64,000 bases of DNA, taken from positions 1-64,000 of the forward strand of contig JAECUM010000830.1 of NCBI GenBank assembly GCA_016617855.1. Reading direction: 5' to 3'. Under the pieces are notes generated by a model. That model was not told the origin of the DNA. It made no database searches and worked only from the letters and a program-made list of their open reading frames with translations. Each line of letters opens with the position of its first letter. The stretch's first letter is position 1. This stretch comes from Megalonaias nervosa (lineage: Eukaryota > Mollusca > Bivalvia > Unionida > Unionidae). This document shows, piece by piece, positions 40,646-56,000 of this stretch. A program made the position numbers and the translations under genes.

Positions 40646-43600
40646 TTTCTGTGTGTCTGTATGTCTGTGTATCGGTCTGAGTCTGTGTGTCCGTCTCTCT
40701 GTGTGTGAGTGTGCGTGTGTATGTATGTGTCTCTGTGTAGGTTTCTCTGTCTGTGTCTATCTGTCTGTTTGTCTGTGTGTCTGACTATATATCTCTCTGT
40801 CCATCTGTGTGTCTGTGTGTGTCTGTCTGTCTGTCTGCGTTTGTCTGTGTGTGTCTCTGTGTGCGTGTGTCTGTCTGCGTGTGTGTGCCTGTCAGTGTGT
40901 GTGTGTCCGTCTGAGTGTCGGTCTGAGAATGTGTGTCCGTCTGTCTGTGTGTGAATGTGTGTGTGTCTGTATGTGTCTGTCTATATGTTTGTCTCTGTCT
41001 GTCTGTATGTATGTCTGTGTGTCTGTCTATATGTCTCTCTGACTGTCTATGTGTCTGTGTGTGTCTGTCTCTCTGTGTGTGTGTCTGTGTGTGCCTCTGC
41101 GTGCGTGTATCTGTCTGCGTGTGTGTCTGTCAGTGTGTGTGTGTCCATCTGAGTGTGTGTGCTTCTGTCTGTGTGTGTGTCTGTCTGTGTGTGTCTGTCT
41201 ATCTGTGCGTGTGACTGTCTGTGTGTCTGTGTCTGTCTATGCGTGTGAGTCTGTCTCTGTGTGTGTGTGTCTGTTTGTCTCTCTGTCTGTTTGTGTCTGT
41301 ATGTCTCTGTTTCGGTCTGAGTCTGTGTGTCCGTCTGTTTCTGTGTGAGTGTGCGTGTATCGGTATGTGTCTGTCTGTTTCCTTGTCTGTGTTGGTCTGT
41401 CTGTATGTCTGTGTGTCTGTCTGTATATCTCTCTGTCTGTCTGTGCGTCTGCGTGTCTGTGTGTATGTGTATGTCTCTCTGTCTGTCTCTCTGTGTCTGC
41501 GTGTGTGTCTGTGTGTGTCTCTGTGTACGTGTGTCTGTCTGCGTGTGTGTGTCTGTCAGTGTGTGTGTCCGTCTGAGTGTGTGTGTGTGTTTCTGTCCGA
41601 GTGTGTGTCTGTCTGTGAGTCTGTCTATCTTTGCGTGTCTCTGTCTGTGTGTCTGTGTCTGTCCGTGTGTGTCCGTCTGTATCTCTGTCTGTCTCTCTGT
41701 CGGTGTGTGTCTGTATGTCTGTGTGTCGGTCTGAGTCTGTGTCCGTCTGTCGGTGTGTGAGTGTGCGTGTGTCTGTGTGTGTTTGTCTGTATGTTTGTCT
41801 GTCTGTGTCTGTCTGACTGTATGTCTGTGTGTCTGTCTGTATGTCTCTCTGTCTGTCTACGTGTCTGTGTGTGCCTGTCTGTCTGTGTGTGTTTGTGTGT
41901 GTTTCTGTGTGTCTCTGTGTGCGTGTATTTGTCTGCGTGTGTGTCTGTGTGTGTCCGTCTGTCTGTGAGTATGTCTATCTGTGCGTGTGTCTCTCTGTGT
42001 GTCTATGTCTGTCTGTGCGTGTGTATGTGTGTGTGTCTGTCTGTGTGTGTGTCTGTCTGTGTGTGTGTGTCTGTCTAAATGTGTGTGTTTGTGTGTGGCT
42101 GCCTGTCTGTGTCTGTGCGTGTTTCTGTCTGTGTGTGTCTCTTTGCGTGCCTGTGTGCGTGTGTGTCTCTGTGTGTGTATGTGTGTCTCCATCTCTCTCT
42201 GTCTGTGTGTCTGTCTGTGTGTGTGCAACTGTGTCTCTCTGTCTGTGTGTCTCTGTGTCTGTGCCTGTCTGTCTGTGTGTGTGTGTCTGGGTGTTTGTCT
42301 GTCTGTGTCTATGTCTGTGTGTGTGTTTGTCTGTCTGTGTGTGTCTGTCCGTGTTTATGTCTGTGTCTGTGTGTGTGGTTCCGTTTCTGTGAGTGTGTGT
42401 GTGTTTGTGTCTGCGTGTGTGTATGTGTGTGTCTCTGACTCTGTGTCTGTCTGTCTCTGTGTGTGTGTCTGGGTGGGTGTCTGTCTGTGTGTGTGTGTCT
42501 GTGTGTGTGTCTGTCTGTGTGTGTCTGTGTTTGTATGTCTGTCTGTCTATGTCTGTGTCTGTGTGTGTCTGTCTGTGTTTATGTCTGTGTCTGTGTGTGT
42601 GTCCGTCTCTGTGAGTGTGTGTGTGTGTCTGTGAGTGTGTGTGTATGTGTGTGTCTCTGTGTGTGTCTCTGTGTGTTGTCTGTGTGTTTCTCTGTCTGTG
42701 TGTGTCTGTGTGTGTGCGAGTGTGTGTGTGTGTTCGTGTGTGCATGTGTGTTTGTCTGTCTGCGTGTGTCTGTGTCTGTCTGTCTGTCTGTCTGTGTGCA
42801 TCTGTCTGTCTCTCTGTCTTTGTGTGTCTATCTCTGTGTATGTGTGTCTGTCTGTGTGTCTGTTTCTCTGTCTGTGTCTCTGTCTGTCTGTCTTTCTGTC
42901 TGTGTGTGTATGTGTCTGTCTGTCTTTGTGTCTGTGTCTGTCTGTCTTTGTGTATGTCTGTCTCTGTGTCTGTGTGTCTGTCTCTGTGTCTGTGTGTCTC
43001 TCTCTGTCTGGGTGTATGTGTGTGTTTCTGTGTGTGTGTCTGTGTGTGTGTGTCTGTGTGTGTGTCTGTCTCTGTGTCAGTCTCTCTGTATGTGTGTTTC
43101 TGTCAATGTGTGTGTGTCTGTGTGTGTGTATGTGTCTATCTATGTGTGTGTGTCTGTGTGTGTATGTGTCTGTCTGTCTGTGAGCCTGTGTCTGTCTGTC
43201 TGTCTGTCTGTGTGTCTGTCTCTGTGTCTGTATGTTTGTCTCTGTGTCTGTGTGTCTCTCTGTCTGTGTGTGTATGTGTGTGTCTGTGTGTGTGTCTGTC
43301 TGTGTCTGTATGTCTGTCTGTGTGTCTGTCTGTCTGTTTGTGTGTATGTCTGTCTGTGTGTGTGTCTGTCTGTGTGTGTGTTTCTGTCTGTCTGTCTATA
43401 TGTGTGTGTGTGTTTCTGTCTGTGTGTGTAAATGTTTCTGTGTTTGTGTGTGTCTATCTGTGTGTGTTTGTGTGTGTCTGTCTGTGTGTGTCTGTCTTTG
43501 TGTGTCTGTCCCTGTGTGCTTTGTGTGTCTGTGTGTGTGTGCATGTGTGTCTGACTGTGTGTGTGTGTCTTTGTGTGTCCTTCTGTCTCAGTGTGTGTGT

Positions 43601-43795
43601 CTGTCTGTCTCTTTTTGCGTGTGTCTGTGTGTCTGTCTATGTGTGTGTCTGTCTGTGTGTGTATGTCTGTGTGTGTGTCTGTCTCTGTGTGTTTGTGTGT
43701 CTGTGTGTGTGTGCTTGTGTCTGTGTGTGTGTGTGTTTCTGTGTCTCTGTATGTGTGTGTATGTCTCTGTCTGTGTTTATGTTTATATTTATAGT
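40646..43795. repeat. 3.1-kb degenerate GTCT/GTGT array
   Basis: Almost pure mixture of TGTC and TGTG units with scattered single-base changes. Because the unit has no stop codons in several frames, long Cys/Val/Ser or His/Thr frames (up to 435 codons) appear on both strands. They are not genes. The array begins exactly where homology of element A to element C ends. Confidence 0.97.
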
Positions 43796-43805
43796 GTATA
43801 TATAT

Positions 43806-44070
43806 GGGGCTCCGAGTGGCCGAGTGGCCGAGTGGTCTGAAGTGATCACTGTTACGGATCACTGCAATCTCACAACTTTCTGCGTGGGTTTGAGTCTCGG
43901 GCAGGCCAATGTGGGTTCGTGAGAAAGCTTGCTGGTAGCTTCTCATGGGTCAGCAGTTCTTTCCGGGGTTTTCCTGGGTTCTTCCTCCATCATTGATACT
44001 GGCCGCCATGTATATTTTGTGCCGAAAAATGGCGTTAAGTCCTATAACAACAACAACAACAACAACAACA
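43806..44070 (+). mobile_element. tRNA-derived SINE
   Basis: The head contains an A box (TGGCCGAGTGG) and a B box (GGGTTTGAGTCTC), followed by a central part with TTTCCTGGGTTCTTCCTCC and ACTGGCCGCCATG, and a tail (AAC)n. The head has a short duplication of GGCCGAGT. By recollection the 3' part resembles SINEs common in bivalve and other mollusc genomes. Confidence 0.85.
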
Positions 44071-44170
44071 TAATGCATATATGTAAACACTACTACCCTT
44101 ATTTGTGTGTGATACTGTGATTTCATCTGCCTTCTATTACATTCTATGTCTATTTTTGTGCTTGTAAGTA

Positions 44171-45479
<1,309 letters not shown>

Positions 45480-45499
45480 TACCTGATTAGCAACCAGTC

Positions 45500-46092
45500 T
45501 TACACTCAATATTATACTGAATAATCCTGTGTCAGTATTATACTGAATCATTCCATGTCAGTATTATACTGAATCATCCCATATCAGTATTATACTGAAT
45601 CATCCCATATCAATATTATACTGAACCGTTCCATGTCAGTATTATGCTAAATCATCCCATGTTAGAATTACACTGAATCATTCCATGTCAGAATTATACT
45701 GAATCATTCCATGTCAGTATTATACTGAATCATCTCACGTCAGTATTATACTGAATCATTCCATGTCAGTATTATACTGAATCATTCCATGTCAGCATTA
45801 TAATGAATCATTCCATGTCAGTATTATACTGAATCAATTCCCATGTCAGTACTATACTGAATCATCCCATATCAATATTATACTAAATCATTCCATGTCA
45901 GTATTACACTGAATAATTCTATGTCAGTATTATACTGAATCATCCCATATCAGTATTACACTGAATCATTCAATATCAGTATTATACTGAATCGTCCTAT
46001 TTCAGTATTATACGGAATCATCCCATATCAGTATTATACTGAATCATTCCATATCAGTATTATACGGAATCATCCTATATCAGTATTATACT
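45500..46092. repeat. 26-bp satellite, block 1
   Basis: Tandem units of 26 bp with consensus CAGTATTATACTGAATCATY, then CCATGT or CCATAT. Each unit contains the near-palindrome CAGTATTATACTG. Interrupted by the hAT MITE at 46093. Confidence 0.95.
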
Positions 46093-46248
46093 GAGTGCCA
46101 GATTATCCTAGTAGCGAAAGTAGCATATGCTACGGGCCCCGCACTTTTATGTGGTTTAATATTTATGTTGGGTTTTTGTATTCTCGGGCCCTTTTATAAA
46201 ATATGCTACAGTATGTTAAAGGCCCTGCACTAGCTTAATCTGGCACTG
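46093..46248. mobile_element. hAT-type MITE (156 bp) in the satellite
   Basis: Terminal inverted repeats GAGTGCCAGATTA and TAATCTGGCACTG, non-coding interior, and an exact 8-bp target duplication ATTATACT (46085-46092 and 46249-46256). 8-bp duplications and CAGTG-like ends are typical of hAT elements. Confidence 0.88.
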
Positions 46249-46440
46249 ATTATACTTTCTCACCCATGCGACAGAGAAATCTAGCTGTTTTGCTAACCTT
46301 GCTTTTCTTATCTCAGTCTGGTTATCTCAGTCCTGTTGTCTCGGTCTAGTTGTCCACGCGCTAGGGACTACTTTTAAAAAATAAACCTTTGTTGTCTTCT
46401 GCTATGCCTGACGTAGTTGTTCTAAAATCAAACAACAACG

Positions 46441-46473
<33 letters not shown>

Positions 46474-46636
46474 CACAAACAAACAAATATATAACAAAAC
46501 AACATAGTAATTTAAGGACTCTCCATTTTTGAGAAAACACCATACAAAACATTTCGAGAGAGAGACAGACACATGCACGTACACGATGTTGAGCTTTTTG
46601 GTATTACGATAGTTCGTTCCACACAGTATAATCAGT

Positions 46637-46803
46637 TTTATCCTATCTGCAAGCCTGACTCAGTACATTTTCAGGTCAGCGTCATTAAATGTAGCTAAAG
46701 CTACCTAACTATTTTTGAATACATCGTGTGAAACAAATTATATACTATTAGCTACATTTAATGACGCTGACATGAAAATTGACTGTGCTACAGACAGGAT
46801 AAA
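46637..46803. repeat. Foldback element 2
   Basis: Arms 46637-46698 and 46748-46803 are inverted copies, with the core TCAGCGTCATTAAATGTAGC and its complement exact. MITE-like. Confidence 0.8.
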
Positions 46804-47704
46804 ATTCTCAATGCTGTGCGAAATGTACTATGACAGAAGACACTGATCTATGCACATAGCCTATAGACCCATACACTTCATATTCTTCCAACGCTGTTAA
46901 CAACTACAGAAAACTTAGTAACAGCCAGAAATGTGTTATGTCAAACATGCTTTATTCTATTTTTGTTAAGCATCTCCATTGCGCCCCAGTTGAATCAAAA
47001 AAATATACCTAAAATATTTAATGACAAATAATGCACTTACCAGCCAGAAGGAATCATTTATCCGTCAACACATTAATCCGTAAGCAAATTTCACTGTAAC
47101 ACTTGCCATATTTCCAAGAGAGAAAAATAAATTTTCAACGAATCAGTGAACTTGAAAGTTTAGCACATGGTTATCAGCTGGGTCCGTATTTGGAGGATCT
47201 TTTATACATGGAGGTACTTTTACAATCAATATTAATTACAACACAAGTATGTCACAAACAGTTTCACCTCCTCAAAAGATAGTGATAGTGACATGGATCT
47301 CTAATTACCCGCGAATAACCCAAGCACGGACACTCATGCTACATGTATTTACACTACAACAGGGCTGTGGGCCGAGTACAGTTTCATTATGTACAATTTA
47401 ATTTTCTAAATTGGAACTAATGAAAATGAAACATTTTCTTGTAATAAATATAAAGTATTTATTGTTAATTTCATATAACATCCATATATTAAATGTGATG
47501 ATGCCTAAAAACTATGCAACGTTTAATGTTGGTATTTTGTTTTGACTCACGCATAAAAACTGTGTACTTCGGATGACACGTCACGCCACAGTCCTCATTA
47601 ACATATTTGTATTAATGCACCGCATGTAAACATTGGCGCGTGAACTATACTGAACAAGTAACGGTATTCTTTCTTACTTTAAAGGATAATATTGGGTGAG
47701 AAAA

Positions 47705-47858
47705 AGAATCTACTTTGGGATTTGGACCAAGACAAGGAAATCCCAGTCGTGGGTTACATTATATGTAACCCCACTCGTCAAGCCTCGTGGGGAGACAAAT
47801 AATGTAACCCCTTGACTGGGATTTCCTTGTCTCGGTCCAAACCCCAACATAGAATCTA
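47705..47858. repeat. Foldback element 3
   Basis: Arms 47705-47745 and 47813-47858 are inverted (GACAAGGAAATCCCAGTC against GACTGGGATTTCCTTGTC), with a further inner pair around GGGTTACATTAT. Lies against the start of satellite block 2. Confidence 0.82.
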
Positions 47859-47869
47859 TATGACTCATC

Positions 47870-49821
47870 CTGTGTCTGTAGTATACTGAATCATTCCATG
47901 CCAGTATTCTACTGAATCATTCCATATCAGTATTATACTGAATCATCCCATATCAGAATTATACAAAATCATCCCATGTCAGCATTATACTGAATCATCC
48001 CATATCAGTATTATACTGAATCATTTCATGTCAGTATTATACTGAATCATCCCATATCAGCACTATACAAAATCATCCTGTGTCAATATTATACTGATTC
48101 ATCCTGTGTCAGTATTATACTGAATCATCCTGTGTCAGTATTATACTGAATCATCCCATGTCAGTATTATACTGAATTACCACATATCAGTATTACACTG
48201 ATTCATCCCATATCATTATTACACTGAATCATCCCATATCAGTATTGTATTGAATCATGCCATATAAGTATTATACTGAATCATTACATGTCAATATTTT
48301 ACTGAATCAACCCATGTCTGTATTATACTGAATCATTCCATATCAGTATTATAAGTATTATATTGAATCATTCTATGGCAGTATTATACTGAATCATTCC
48401 ATATCAGTATTATACGGAATCATCCCATTTCAGCATTATATGGAATCATCCAATATCAGTATTATACTAAATCATCCTGTGTGAGTATTACACTGAATCA
48501 TTTCATATCAGTATTATACTGAATCATCACATATCAGTGTTATACAAAATCATCCTGTGTCAATATTATTCTGAATCATCCTGTGTCAGTATTATACTGA
48601 ATCATCCTGTGTCATTATTATACGGAATCATCCCATGTCAGTATTATACTGAATTACCCCATATCAGCATTATAGTGAATCATCCCATATCATTATTATA
48701 CTGAATCATCCCATATCAGTATTATACTGAATCATCCCATGTCAGTATTATACTGAATCATTCCGGGTCAGTATTATACAGAATCATCCCATGTCAGTAT
48801 TATACTGAATCATGCCATATCAGTATTATACTGAATCATCCCATATCAGTATTATACTGAATCATTCCATGTCAGTATTATACTGAATCATCCGATGTCA
48901 GTATTATACTGAATCATTCCATATCAGTATTATAAGTATTATACTGAATCAATCCATGTCAATATTATACTGAATCATTCCGTGTCAGTATTATACAGAA
49001 TCATCCCATATCAGTATTATACAGAATCATCCCATATCAGTATTATACTGAATCATGCCATATAAGTATTATACTGAATCATTCCATGTCAGTATTATAC
49101 TGAATCATTCCATGTCAGTATTATACCGAATCATTCCATGTCAGTATTATACTGAATCATTCCATGTCAGTATTATACTGAATCATTCCATGTCAGTATT
49201 ATACTGAATCATTCCATATCAGTATTATTCAGAATCATCCCATATCAGGATTATTCAGAATCATCCCATATCAGTATTATACGGAATCATCCCATATCAG
49301 TATTATACTGAATCATTCTATGTCAGTATTATACTGAATCATCCCATATGAGTATTATACGGAATCATCCCATATCATTATTATACTGAATCATCCCATA
49401 TCAGTATTATACTGAATCATCCTGTGTCAGTATTATGCTGAAACATCCCATATCAGTATTACACTCAATCATCCCATATCAGTATGATACAATATCATCC
49501 TGTGTCAATATTATACTGAATTATCCTGTGTCAGTATTATACTGAATCATTCCATGTCATTATTATACTTATTATACTGAATAATCTCATGTCAGTATTA
49601 TACTGAATCATTCCATACCAGTATTATAAGTGTTATACTGAATCATTCTATGTCAGTATTATACTGCATCATCAGATATCAGTATTATACGGAATCATCC
49701 CATAGCAATATTATACAGAATCATCCCATATCAGTATTACACTGAATCATCCCATATCAGTATTATACGGAATCATTCCATATCAGTATTATACTGAATC
49801 ATCCCATATCAGTATTATACT
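47870..49821. repeat. 26-bp satellite, block 2
   Basis: About 75 further copies of the 26-bp unit. Several slips insert an extra TTATAAGTATTATACTG segment. Confidence 0.95.
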
Positions 49822-49934
49822 CAGTGCCAGATTATCCTAGCAGCAGAAGTAGCATATGCTACGGGTCCTGCACTTTTATGTGTTTTAATATTTATGTGTT
49901 TTTTAATTTTAGGGCCCCTTTATAACATATGCTG
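49822..49934. mobile_element. Second copy of the hAT MITE, right end deleted
   Basis: It starts with canonical CAGTGCCAGATTATCCTAG directly after an ATTATACT target and matches the first copy for about 110 bp, then returns to satellite without the right inverted repeat. Confidence 0.8.
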
Positions 49935-50540
49935 CAGTATACTGACTCATCCTGTGTCTGTACTATACTGAACCATTCCATGTCAGTTTTATACCGAATC
50001 ATCTCGTGTCAATATTATACTAAATCATCCCATGTCATTATTATACTGAATCATCCTGTGTCAGTATTCTACAGAATCATCCACTGCCAGTATTATACTG
50101 AATCATCCCATGTCAGTATGATACCGAATCATCCATTGTCATTATTATACTAAATCATTCTGTGTCAGTATTATATTGAATCATCCATTATCATTATTCT
50201 ACTAAGCCATCCACTGTTATTATACTGAATAATCCACTGTAAATATTATTCTGAATCATCCCATGTCAGTATTATACTGAATCATCTGATGTTAATATTA
50301 AACTGAATCATCCAGTGTCAGTATTATACTGAATGATTCATTGTCATCATTATACTGAATCATCCTGTGTCAGTATTATACTGAATCATCCCATCTCAGT
50401 ATTACACTGAATCATCCACTGTCAGTATTATACTGAATCATCCTGTGTCAGTATTATACTGAATCATCCGTTGTATTTTACACAATCATCCACTGTCATT
50501 ATTATAGTGAATCATCCACTCTCAATATTATACTGAATCA
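49935..50540. repeat. 26-bp satellite, block 3
   Basis: More diverged copies of the same unit, fading out at about 50540. Confidence 0.9.
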
Positions 50541-51655
50541 GAAAACATTTGTCAATATTGATTATAAATAATGCTCTAGTTTGTAAATGAAGGGACATTT
50601 TTCCCTCCATGTATGCTAATGTTATCATGTGAATCATGCAATCTGATCCTTCACATGTAATTTATGACAGACAAGCCAAATCATCTGATTGTTCATTTTT
50701 ATTTTGAAAGGAAACTCGTATTCACCCAATGTGGCCTAGTGCTGTAGTCTGATCATTGTGCATACTGGATAATTCCTTCATATAGTGCAAATAAGATTCA
50801 TGCTCGACAAAAGCTAATTTCAAGTGGACTAGATGCTTATGAATATTCCACTAAAATGTAAAACAGCCAGGTAATTTTGATGTGCATATATTAGGGGAAA
50901 ATATCATGAAATATTCATACAAAAGTACAAAGTCTTATAACAGAATGTGAAGAGAGAAAGAAAAACAAATGCTCTTGACTAATTCTGCGTTTATTAATGT
51001 ATAAATATGTTAAAACTATGAGATATCTGAATATTTAATATCTGAAATATAAATGATGTCAACTTACTTGTATGCCATGTTCACAATTAACTAAAGCCAT
51101 GCATAGCGGTAATGTGACTGGAGCTATTGGTCCTGTTGTAGGTCAGAAAAGAAGGCAGACAATTACTGATCTTTTCTTTATGTGAATAGGAAGTTTAATG
51201 AGACATGGGTGAAAAATTATATTAGTTCCAAATATTTCCACAAAATGATTTACAAAGAAAAGTTAAAAGATAACAACAACATTGATGTGATTATTAATTT
51301 CTTTACACATCTTTTTGTCTCAACAGTGAAAGCACTGAGAAATATAGTAATCACTTTTCTTCAACATTAAAAATGTACAAATTTTGCGTTAATGTTTTTC
51401 AAAGTCGGAAACAGTGGTATTATTGAAAAGCTTACTGAGTAATGGATGCTGCTGAGACACTGAGTAGAGTGGATCTTTTCTTTCATTTTATTTTTAAGGG
51501 CAATTTGGTACCTTTTAAAGAAGAAGACCCTTTGTGCTTGTGTGAATTCTCAGTTGAATACAGCATACACTCAGATCTGCCTGGGAAATGGATTGGGGCC
51601 TTAGACATTCTTTCTACTCATGATTTCAAACAAATTGTGTAGTCTATTGTAGAAC

Positions 51656-51797
51656 CTAATTAGAAGACAGTACTTCTGGGTCTAAGTTATTCACACTTTG
51701 GAGCATGTTATACAGAGCTGCATATAGTAAAATAGCATTAGGTGCAACTGGGCCAATATCCACAACCAGTGCATTACCGCTTGCTTGATCTATTATT
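51656..51797 (-). CDS. Possible terminal exon of an unknown host gene
   Basis: On the minus strand a pyrimidine-rich ATTTTGTTTCAG acceptor precedes about 46 codons (DQASGNALVVDIGPVAPNAI, then LYAALYNMLQ) ending at TAG. Composition looks protein-like, but the family is not recognised and no upstream exon was found. Low confidence. Confidence 0.25.
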
Positions 51798-52028
51798 CTG
51801 AAACAAAATATTGCCCTGTAAACTTCATTTAAAGATACATGCATATAGAAAATCAATTCTAACATTTGGTTCATCATGAAAACTTTGCAATAGAAATTTC
51901 ATTTATGTGATGTGCCGACCACACCATTCATGCTTACCACACCATTCATGCTAAACGGCAGAAAAATGCTAGCTAGAAATGTTGAGCTATATCAAAAGAA
52001 TTCCAAGAAATATGAGTGTGAAGATAGT

Positions 52029-52100
<72 letters not shown>

Positions 52101-52236
52101 ATATATATCTATATATATATATATATATATAAGTTTAATGAATAAATAGAGATAAACATTATCTCTGATGAAGCAATAAAGCAAAACCGGTCACACACAT
52201 TCTATGTGTTGGTGTTGTTTATTTTATTATTATTAT

Positions 52237-52307
<71 letters not shown>

Positions 52308-52894
52308 TTTCCTGTATTCCAGATCACTCTTGTAAATGTAAATTATAACATCAAAGTTTTACAAACGGTAACATTAATAAGAACATAGAGTTGTCAATGC
52401 AAAACCATTGGTGTAAATGTGAAAAGAGCAATTTCAATCTTTTATTTTGTTGCAGAATATTTCCGTCAAAGTCTGCATGTATAATCTACATTCTCTGGGT
52501 ACCAGCATTTTAGAAACATCAACAACATTGTTGCAGAAGTAAACAAACAGAAGTAAAACACAATGAACACACCGGATTCATTTTGTTTGTGGCATGATTA
52601 GCCAAACCCTGTTTCTGATCAAAGCCAGCTTCCCAACTGAGGCTTGTTAGAATTAAGCATGACATGTAATACAAAGTATATTGATGTACAGCTGAAACAT
52701 CATCACACGGAAGCTGTTCATGTAGGCATGCAATAATACAAGTAATAAATGTTGTCCAAATTATTATAAATGTTTGCAGATTTTGGAGAATTTGATTTAT
52801 ATAGGAAACAACACTAGAGATCTTTCTAGAGATTCTATGATCATTATCAAGACAATGTGTTTTGATTTTGTTCAATGCCATTTCTCAGCACATG

Positions 52895-53098
52895 ACAGAC
52901 TATACATGACAATCAGTGTGTTTGATGGAGGAAGAAACACCATCCAATGGGAAGATACTGGGAAGCTGGTTCACATACCCACATTGGCTGGGTAGAAACT
53001 CAAACCCACATGGATGGAGGTGAGGCATGAGAGATCTGTCATGGTGAGCACATTGAACCACTTTAATAATTTGTAGAGTTGAGACTACAAGACTACCC
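52895..53098 (-). mobile_element. Decayed tRNA-derived SINE copy
   Basis: The minus strand carries a B-box-like GGGTTTGAGTTTC, then CCCAGCCAATGTGGG and TTTCTTCCTCCATCA in the same order as the SINE at 43806. It is clearly diverged and lacks the (AAC)n tail. Confidence 0.65.
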
Positions 53099-56000
53099 AT
53101 GATTCATGCAGATAACAGGTCAGAAACTGTACATCACTGAAAATCACTTTATATAAAATAGTACAAGACAGTGTACACATGAAGAAATTAACAGACCATA
53201 AAGTAAAACATAAACCGGGATGATAAAGTTCTCAGCAATAATTCTGTCATAAGTTATGCTAACATTTCAAATTTAAGCTGACATTAAAACCAGTCATGTA
53301 ATTCATACAACATTTTGCTCTTAAAAGCATGCCAGTTTTGGTAAATAAATGGTCTAAATATTTAATGCACATCATATATGCAAAGGAGTCAACATGTGAC
53401 AATAGAAAGTTGTATCTTCATAAAAGAAACACAAAAATCTTAACAATATATAACATTTGATTCTAAAATAATATATTAAGTACGAAAGATTTAGCCCATA
53501 ACATCACTCATCTCAGTTTGTATACTACTTAACACCATTTATCACATCATTGAATATTTACATCCGACTCTTTCCTCATTGCAAAATTTAATAATAATAA
53601 TAATGATAATAATAATAATACTAATAATAATAATGTGGACTTAATACAGCACCTAATCTTTAGAAGCACTAAGTGCTTTACAATATTAGATAACATATAA
53701 AATCATATACAATGACAAAATTACGAACAAAAAATATTAGGTTTGTTTGGATGTCATGCAATAGTTCTGTTTGTAATACGGAGGTTTCTCTTGGTAGCAA
53801 ACATATATGGAGGGTTAGGTACTGATATGGTGAGATGGCATATGATGCTGAGGTGATTTGATGCAAGTTCTTAGGACACCATTGAAGACTGTAGAATATT
53901 ATCATCACCAGTCTAAAATGTGACCATGTTTATGGGTGGATTGGTTAACTGACTTTGAGACTGAAAATGTGAATAGAATCTATGAGTTTTGATGTGTATG
54001 GATTTCCAGGACAGTATGTGAAAATTGAAATTTCCAAGAATAATCAGGTTGCCACCTAACGAATTTCCATATCCAGAAGGCTAGGAAACTGCTCCAAAAA
54101 AAAAACAGAGATTCATTCAGCTTGTTTTCTTGATTAGGAAGAGGATGATAGAGGCAGAAAAAAAATGGACTGACCTTTGTTTCATTGTGAGTGAGGTTTG
54201 GACCGGTTCAGATGATGCGAGTTCGAAATGGAAAGCTGTAGTGTAGTTAAGATGGTGATTATGGAGTTCTTTGTGGTGACAGCAATTCTGCCTCTGCAAG
54301 TGTGGCATCAGAATGACTTGATGAAGTAACATAGATCCACACACTTTGGTTAATTGCCTGAAGCTTCTGTTTTCACTGCCATTCACACATAAGTAAATAT
54401 GAATGTAATCCCAGGTTGTTAAGTGTACTATTGCACAATGTAGTATTTAGTTCCAAGGATTTGTTATTTAGTGCAATTAATGAGGGTCCAATGTAGCATA
54501 CATAGGTTGAAAGCAATGATGTTCTATTCAAAGCAAAAGTTGGTTGTAATACAAGTGGGGCAAATTGACTTGGAAAAAGTCTAACAGTTCTCCCCCCTAA
54601 AACAAGTAAATGAAGAAACACACTCTAACAGAACAGCCAATACATGATAAAACCACCAATGTAGACGAGTACAGTCAAGAAACACATATGACATTTGAAA
54701 TGGCACAAACATCCAGTGCAGCTACCTCAATCCTGCTAAGTGTCAATGGTCATTTTGAATTTAACTGAGTTAATTTCAGACAATGTGGTACAAAATTTTT
54801 TGTTTTTTTTTATTTATCAATAATTTTGTAAAATTTGTCATTGATAAATCCCTAATTCAAAGCATGGATTAAAATACCTGATAAGTGAACTTGGGGCAGT
54901 TGTCAATCATGATGGCCATGTCAACTATGGTGGCATGATAGTCTACTGAATATTCTTGGCTGTGTTTTAGTATTCCAACAAAAGATATCCATGCTATTCA
55001 AAAAAAATAAAGAAACAATCAGTCAGAAACATGATCGTGCTCAAGGCAACAATGGTAGGGTAGGAACAAAGATGATAAATTCTTGTTTGTCATCTTGCTT
55101 TTTCAGTTTAGTGGGCATAGATCTACTGGATACAAGCAATTCAAACTGGAATATGCAATCAAAGTATGAAGACTGGATCTTGGCTAAGATCATTCATTTC
55201 AATGCAACAGACACAATTTGTTTTAAACAATTACTATAACCAATTGTCAAAAAGGCTTGTTTAATTTCTGTTTTTTAATAAACTGAGAAGGTTGAAATTT
55301 TGCTTTTTGTATTATCATTCCAATCTTCCAAATCTGCGGGAATGTGACTTAAAAGTATCCTTGTACATTCAGGAGATTCAGTCAAAGTCACATTTTTATA
55401 CGACTATAGCATCTGTCCACCATAGGAATGACTAAAAGTCACCTGCTGCTGCTTATGATATTATAATTACATCAAGTATGTCTTGTGGACCATTCACTGT
55501 ATACCAGGACATAATAAGGTTGTGTTATGTATATGTAATTAAATTGTTTGTTTGTTAGTTTTAATTTTTTATTTTATTTTTATTTTATTCCATTGCATGT
55601 TATTGTAATGGATAATTTTGTCTACTGGATTTGATACTTTTTTTTAGAAATTCAATTCAGTTCTGTTTGACCTGATAAACAGCCAGTAGTTTGAAACATT
55701 GTATCTAACTGCTGACCTCAATTCAGAAATCAGATAGAGTTTGGAGTAAACAACTTTTTTTAATTATTTATTCCCAGAGTAAGAACCACTGATTTTAGCT
55801 AAGGCCATATTAGAGTATGTGATCTTAGGAATGTAACATTTCTACGTTGTTCTGTTAAGATGACTACGTGACTCTCATGCGGAAATCTGTTTTGCATCTT
55901 AACTTACTGTATAACTCTTCTTTTCATAAGAAGTAGCCAGTTGTGCTTTAAACCTTTGAAGCTCAAAGGTGTTTTCTTGTGACCAGTTTGAGTTGTATTT

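Larger units (their letters stand above)
46249..47869. other. Host DNA with foldback elements, no gene
   Basis: Contains an (AAC)n tract at 46435-46472, two foldback elements annotated separately, and at about 46960-47160 a diverged dispersed repeat whose inverted relative lies at 57000-57240. No supported gene. Confidence 0.6.

Noticed and set aside
40709..43922. Long Cys/Val/Ser-rich frames on plus and His/Thr-rich frames on minus
   Set aside because: They are translations of a TGTC/TGTG simple array, open in several frames at once, with no domain or start context.
45500..50540. CRISPR-like array of regular repeats
   Set aside because: The 26-bp units are head-to-tail without spacers, in a eukaryotic background, with no cas genes.
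51442..51642. 66-codon plus-strand frame near the possible host exon
   Set aside because: No recognised domain and no splice support; it may be chance in AT-rich DNA.
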